A stretch of 14,101 nt of DNA, taken from Candidatus Nomurabacteria bacterium. Its GTDB lineage: Bacteria; Patescibacteriota; Minisyncoccia; Phycocordibacterales; UBA9973. Shown here in pieces: positions 11,044 through 14,101 of this stretch; position 1 is the stretch's first letter; the number at the start of each line of letters is the position of its first letter. Location: assembly GCA_023267115.1 (NCBI GenBank), contig JAHFNV010000010.1, positions 1 through 14,101 on the forward strand. Reading direction: 5' to 3'. The notes below the pieces were generated by a model. It saw nothing but the letters and a program-made list of their open reading frames with translations. It was not told the origin of the DNA and searched no databases. The translations under genes and the position numbers were made by a program.

Positions 11044-13587
11044 TTATTTGCGATGATAAAGCGCGTTAATCATTCCGCACTTTTTCCATTTATAAATTTC
11101 ACCCGTAGCTGGATTAATTGCTCCACAAGGACACGGGTCATTGCGACCAATTTTCGCTTCTGTTTTAATCTGTACTTCTCTTTCAGCAGCCGAACCTACT
11201 TTTTCAACGTGGCTTGTCATTATTAAAGTTTGCTTGGGTTCAGTACTTTCTGCTTTAAGGTTTTGGACATTTTCCGTATTGATACTACTAACCAAGGAAA
11301 AAACTTGTTCCTTGAAAACTTCTTCCATTTCTTTAAACATTTGCAAACCTTCTTTTTTATATTCAATAATAGGCTCCCGTTGACCATAAGCTCGCAAATT
11401 CACTGATGAGCGAAGATAGTCCATCGCCTCTAAATGCTCCATCCAGAGCACGTCTGTAGCATATAAGACAATCCTGCGCACTGTTTCAAGAAATGCTGGC
11501 TCGCCCAGTTTTTCCTTTTTCTCCCTAAACACGCTTTGCGTGTCGGGTGATCCACCTAGAGCGGATTTAGCCTCAACTATTTCGTTAAGTAAAGCTTCAA
11601 TTTCTTCTTTGTCCGCCTGCAACATCTTCTGCCTTCGCGCATAAATTACTTGACGCTGATGATTCATCACGTCATCATATTCGAGGGTGTGTTTGCGAGC
11701 GTCAAAATGAAAACCTTCGATTTTTGCTTGGGCGCTCTCAAGAGATTTGCCAATAAATCTGTTTTCGATCGGAGTATCTTCCGGAATACCAAAACGCCCC
11801 ATCATATTTTTTATTTTTTCTGCCCCGAAAACCCGCATCAAATCGTCTTCCAAGGAAACGTAAAAAGCCGTCTCGCCGGGATCACCTTGTCGACCCGAGC
11901 GCCCACGGAGCTGATTATCAATCCTGCGTGCTTCGTGCCGTTCTGTACCAAGCACAAAAAGCCCGCCAACACCTTTAACGGTTTCATATTCTTCTTGTGT
12001 ATGTGGATTACCCCCAAGCTTAATGTCAATTCCGCGACCAGCCATATTAGTAGCAATAGTTACCGCGCCTCTTCTACCCGCTTGAGCTATAATCTCACCC
12101 TCTTTCTCATGATTCTTGGCATTCAAAATGGTGTGTGGTACTCCTTCTTGCTTTAAATAAACTGACAGCAGTTCATTTTTTTCAATGGAAATAGTACCAA
12201 TCAAAACCGGTTGGCCTTTGGCATGGAGCTCTTTTACTTTTATAGCAATAGCCTGAAACTTGCCTTTTTCGGTTTGAAAAATTGAGTCCGGATGATCAAT
12301 GCGAATAATCGGACGATTGGTTGGAATCACTATCACGTCCAAGCCATAGACTTTCAAAAATTCTTCCGCCGAAGTTTCCGCTGTGCCGGTCATACCGGAG
12401 AGATTTTTATAAAATCGAAAATAATTTTGGAAAGTAATCGAACCCGAAGAACGAGTTTCTTTTTCGATTTTCACCCCTTCCTTCGCTTCGATCGCTTGAT
12501 GAATACCCTCCGACCAACGTCGGCCCGGCTGAAGCCTGCCTGTAAATGGATCAACAATAATAACTTCGCCTTCTCTGACCACGTAATCCTTGTCACGCTC
12601 AAAAATAGCTTGGGCTTTTACAGCTGTTTCTAAATGATGCACGTATTTTATACCTTTTTCGGTATAAATATTCTGAATCCCCAGCAAATTTTCAGCTTTA
12701 TTTATACCTTCATCAGTCAAAGATATGGCTTTTAACTTCTCGTCTACTTTATAATCGGCGTCTCGTTTTAGTTGTTTGGCAATTTGGTAAAATTTAACAT
12801 AAAAATCCTCCGAATCACCAGAAGCGGAAGAAATAATCAAGGGTGTCCTAGCTTCATCTATCAAAATAGAGTCAACTTCGTCGACAATCGCATAGTGGTG
12901 ACCCCTCTGCACTAGATCATTTACTGATGTTGCTAAATTGTCTCGCAAGTAATCAAAGCCGTATTCGTGATTTGTGCCGTAAGTAATATCGGCCGCATAC
13001 GCTTCTCGGCGAGTGCAAGGTTTTAAGAAATCGTAAACTATTTTAAATTCTCCTACTCGGTCTCGTTCTTGGTCTTCTTCCTTATGTCTGGCATCATACA
13101 TATAAGAAACATTTTGCGAATTAATAACGCCAACACTCAACCCAAGAAAATTATAAATCTGTCCCATCAGTACTGCGCCCAAACGCGCCAAATAATCATT
13201 CACCGTCACTAGATGCGCACCCTCTCCAAGAAGTGCATTTAAATAAAGTGGTAAGGTGGCAACTAAAGTTTTTCCTTCACCAGTTCTCATTTCAGCAATT
13301 TTACCTTGGTGTAAGGCCAACCCTCCTATAAGCTGTACATCGTAATGCCTTTCGCCTAGATTCCTTTTGGCGGCCTCTCGGACCAAAGCAAACGCTTCAG
13401 GCAAAATATCATCCAAACTCTGACCTTCAGCTATTTTAGTCTTAAATTCCAAGGTTTTTTTAGGGAAATCGCTATCTTGGAACTTTGAAAATTCTGCCTC
13501 AAGAGAGTTGATTTTCGCTACTATTTCATTTGCATGACCAATGAATTTTGAGCTTTCGTCACCGAATATTTTGCCAAATAAACTCAT
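11044..13587 (-). CDS. secA: Preprotein translocase motor ATPase SecA
   Basis: SecA pushes unfolded precursors through SecYEG using ATP. The 847 residues include Walker A MRTGEGKT (100-107), GTNHEYGFDYLRDN (204-217), Walker B/DEVD (236-239), TNMAGRGIDIKLGG (513-526), QLRGRSGRQGDPG (559-571) and the scaffold segment LRAYGQREPIIEYKKEG (731-747). Between YARRQKML (655) and the VRRIVLYATDVLWMEH helix only about 50 residues remain, against over 100 in E. coli, so the helical wing domain is largely missing. The C-terminal zinc tail is altered: CPC at 819-821, one Cys at C837, and Gly instead of the usual adjacent Cys or His, with H845 as a possible substitute. A TAATAT box 6 bases before the ATG fixes the start. 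It heads an operon with the HEXXH and HD genes. Confidence 0.97.
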   Translation of the reverse strand: MSLFGKIFGDESSKFIGHANEIVAKINSLEAEFSKFQDSDFPKKTLEFKTKIAEGQSLDDILPEAFALVREAAKRNLGERHYDVQLIGGLALHQGKIAEMRTGEGKTLVATLPLYLNALLGEGAHLVTVNDYLARLGAVLMGQIYNFLGLSVGVINSQNVSYMYDARHKEEDQERDRVGEFKIVYDFLKPCTRREAYAADITYGTNHEYGFDYLRDNLATSVNDLVQRGHHYAIVDEVDSILIDEARTPLIISSASGDSEDFYVKFYQIAKQLKRDADYKVDEKLKAISLTDEGINKAENLLGIQNIYTEKGIKYVHHLETAVKAQAIFERDKDYVVREGEVIIVDPFTGRLQPGRRWSEGIHQAIEAKEGVKIEKETRSSGSITFQNYFRFYKNLSGMTGTAETSAEEFLKVYGLDVIVIPTNRPIIRIDHPDSIFQTEKGKFQAIAIKVKELHAKGQPVLIGTISIEKNELLSVYLKQEGVPHTILNAKNHEKEGEIIAQAGRRGAVTIATNMAGRGIDIKLGGNPHTQEEYETVKGVGGLFVLGTERHEARRIDNQLRGRSGRQGDPGETAFYVSLEDDLMRVFGAEKIKNMMGRFGIPEDTPIENRFIGKSLESAQAKIEGFHFDARKHTLEYDDVMNHQRQVIYARRQKMLQADKEEIEALLNEIVEAKSALGGSPDTQSVFREKKEKLGEPAFLETVRRIVLYATDVLWMEHLEAMDYLRSSVNLRAYGQREPIIEYKKEGLQMFKEMEEVFKEQVFSLVSSINTENVQNLKAESTEPKQTLIMTSHVEKVGSAAEREVQIKTEAKIGRNDPCPCGAINPATGEIYKWKKCGMINALYHRK
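11529..11556. repeat. Paired hairpin repeats inside secA
   Basis: ACACGC-TTT-GCGTGT (11529-11543) is a perfect 6-bp hairpin with a 3-base loop, and GGTG-ATC-CACC (11546-11556) follows 2 bases later. Together they encode GGSPDTQSVF in the shortened helical wing region of SecA, which is not conserved. This looks like an inserted palindromic element. Confidence 0.5.
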
Positions 13588-13593
13588 GAGAAT

Positions 13594-13602
13594 ATATTAG
13601 CA
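13594..13602 (-). promoter_or_regulatory. Extended -10 promoter of secA
   Basis: TGC-TAATAT (13602 to 13594), then six bases (ATTCTC) to the ATG at 13587. It starts just after the upstream terminator. No Shine-Dalgarno and no -35 match are visible. Confidence 0.65.
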
Positions 13603-13610
13603 TAAAAAAG

Positions 13611-13637
13611 AAAAAATCCCGTCATACGGGATTTTTT
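13611..13637 (-). terminator. Strong Rho-independent terminator upstream of secA
   Basis: Perfect 12-bp arms AAAAAATCCCGT (13611-13622) and ACGGGATTTTTT (13626-13637) enclose a 3-base loop. The A and T runs make it bidirectional in form. It ends whatever minus-strand transcript comes from the 13651-13945 region and insulates secA. Confidence 0.85.
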
Positions 13638-13650
13638 CAGAGAACGAAGA

Positions 13651-13695
13651 CTATGCTCGCTTCTTTCCCTTTTTTGCTTTTTTCTTCTTAGCCAT
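13651..13695 (-). CDS. 14-residue lysine-rich peptide ORF
   Basis: ATG 13695 to TAG 13651 encodes MAKKKKAKKGKKRA. The stop is 14 bases before a strong terminator and two promoter candidates lie upstream on the same strand, so it sits in a transcribed unit. The peptide resembles the basic tails of small nucleic-acid-binding proteins common in these bacteria. The 5' side has a short TCGC-ATTC-GCGA hairpin and no good Shine-Dalgarno. It may be a real micro-protein or chance. Confidence 0.4.
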   Translation of the reverse strand: MAKKKKAKKGKKRA

Positions 13696-13735
13696 TTTTT
13701 TATCGCGAATGCGAAATTAAATTGTTAATTTTAGT

Positions 13736-13768
13736 TTGCAATAAAGCGACCAAAAATATTTATTGCAA
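13736..13768. repeat. 10-bp inverted repeat in the secA-tRNA intergenic region
   Basis: TTGCAATAAA (13736-13745) and TTTATTGCAA (13759-13768) are perfect arms around a 13-base loop. No T run follows on either strand, so it is not a terminator. On the minus strand it would lie in the 5' leader of the lysine-rich ORF. Confidence 0.6.
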
Positions 13769-13780
13769 GGAACTGACTTA

Positions 13781-13809
13781 ATTATCGCGCATATCAAATA
13801 TTATTACAA
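13781..13809 (-). promoter_or_regulatory. Candidate sigma70-type promoter of the lysine-rich ORF
   Basis: The minus strand has TTGTAA (13809 to 13804), a 17-base spacer, and GATAAT (13786 to 13781). A transcript from about 13774 would carry an 80-base structured leader, then the 14-residue ORF and the terminator. Confidence 0.4.
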
Positions 13810-13826
13810 GACTTTTTTGGCAAAAC

Positions 13827-13835
13827 TGTGGATAA
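13827..13835 (-). other. Perfect DnaA box (TTATCCACA)
   Basis: The minus strand reads the consensus 9-mer TTATCCACA exactly. Only one perfect copy was found in the window; near matches at about 542 and 9379 lie inside genes. One box alone does not make an origin. Confidence 0.4.
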
Positions 13836-13855
13836 CTAAATTATTTTCATTTGAA

Positions 13856-13908
13856 GCGGGTGATGGCGAATCTCCAACATATGTGCCTATGTGAGTACGA
13901 CCACCCGC
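13856..13908 (-). ncRNA. Possible structured RNA between secA and tRNA-Pro
   Basis: GCGGGTG (13856-13862) and CACCCGC (13902-13908) close a GC-rich stem. Two further pairs extend it, one being a G-U pair that works only in minus-strand RNA. Inside, ACATA and TATGT form a 5-bp hairpin with a 6-base loop. A TGC-TATAAT promoter lies upstream on the minus strand. The segment is far more GC-rich than its surroundings. I could not match it to tmRNA, RNase P, SRP, 6S or a riboswitch class. The minus strand also reads open from a TTG near 13921 to a TAA at 13799-13801, including GGRTHIGTYVGDSPSP, so a dispersed repeat or short coding sequence is an alternative. Confidence 0.4.
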
Positions 13909-13936
13909 CGCAGATAAAAACAATTTTATTTAAATA

Positions 13937-13945
13937 ATTATAGCA
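13937..13945 (-). promoter_or_regulatory. Extended -10 promoter of the possible structured RNA
   Basis: TGC-TATAAT (13945 to 13937) is a consensus match with extension. Unlike the gene promoters, no ATG follows 6 bases later, which fits a non-coding transcript or a leader starting near 13930. Confidence 0.55.
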
Positions 13946-14026
13946 CAAAAATAAATTAAAAAAATAATACCAGAAGAAAAAGTGGTTGTTTAAAGAACTT
14001 CGGACATCTACATTCATTTACACCGG

Positions 14027-14097
14027 TCGGGATGCCGAGAATCGAACTCGGATCACGCGAACCCGAATCGCGCATACTACCGTTATACTACATCCCG
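14027..14097 (-). tRNA. tRNA-Pro (anticodon CGG)
   Basis: The cloverleaf is complete on the minus strand. The acceptor stem CGGGATG/CATCCCG (14097-14091 with 14034-14028) is followed by discriminator A at 14027. There is a D-arm of the TAGTATAACGGTAGTAT type. The anticodon stem CGCGA/TCGCG has loop TTCGGGT, giving anticodon CGG for CCG codons. The T-arm is CCGAG-TTCGATT-CTCGG. C1 and the acceptor sequence match bacterial tRNA-Pro. The 3' CCA is not encoded: CCG follows the discriminator. It is 71 bases long and lies within 4 bases of the window edge. Confidence 0.93.
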
Positions 14098-14101
14098 GTG
14101 G

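Noticed and set aside
13611..13945. tmRNA or RNase P RNA
   Set aside because: No tRNA-like ends, no ALAA-type tag and no conserved RNase P core sequences are visible; the 14-residue ORF does not end like a degradation tag.
13781..13945. Replication origin
   Set aside because: Only one DnaA box is present, with no dnaA, dnaN or iteron cluster in view.

Overview
The window looks like a piece of a small-genome bacterium of the Candidate Phyla Radiation (Patescibacteria, probably Parcubacteria-like). This is an inference from AT-rich DNA, compact genes, shortened MurC, MurE and SecA proteins, GC-rich palindromes embedded in coding sequence, a PaaX/Cas2-like small protein and lysine-rich protein tails. 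No taxonomic marker such as 16S rRNA is present.

Layout, left to right. A plus-strand gene ends at 117. It faces a minus-strand gene for a Tat-signal, HEXXH, C-terminally anchored protein (158-1828) with its own terminator. Next come a small exported glucosaminidase-like protein (1896-2480), a terminator hairpin, and murC (2570-3859). murC and murI (3907-4701, plus strand) are divergent from a 24-bp symmetrical promoter region. murI converges on, and overlaps by 29 bp, the murE-murD pair (minus strand). Upstream of murE lies a decayed methyltransferase gene, then a PaaX/Cas2-like gene bracketed by 14-bp direct repeats. A Doc-type Fic protein with an overlapping small upstream ORF follows, then a 41-codon ORF. 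Then there is an operon secA - HEXXH protein - HD phosphohydrolase (13587 down to 9219, minus strand). The last 500 bases hold no ordinary gene. They contain a terminator, a 14-residue lysine-rich ORF, hairpins, two promoter candidates, a perfect DnaA box, a possible structured RNA, and tRNA-Pro(CGG) at the edge.

Together murI (D-Glu supply), murC, murD and murE (addition of L-Ala, D-Glu and, from its DNPR motif, meso-diaminopimelate) make most of the cytoplasmic UDP-MurNAc-peptide pathway, with a candidate wall hydrolase beside them. SecA drives export.

The most striking regularity is transcriptional. Genes that begin a transcription unit repeatedly have a -10 box, often extended (TGn), ending exactly 6 nt before the start codon, with no Shine-Dalgarno. 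This predicts leaderless mRNAs. Internal operon genes (murD, the HD gene) instead show GGAG-type sites. Other points of interest are the repeat-flanked PaaX-like block next to a duplicated murE 5' end, palindromes inserted in frame in murC, murD and secA, and the RNA-like intergenic region before tRNA-Pro.
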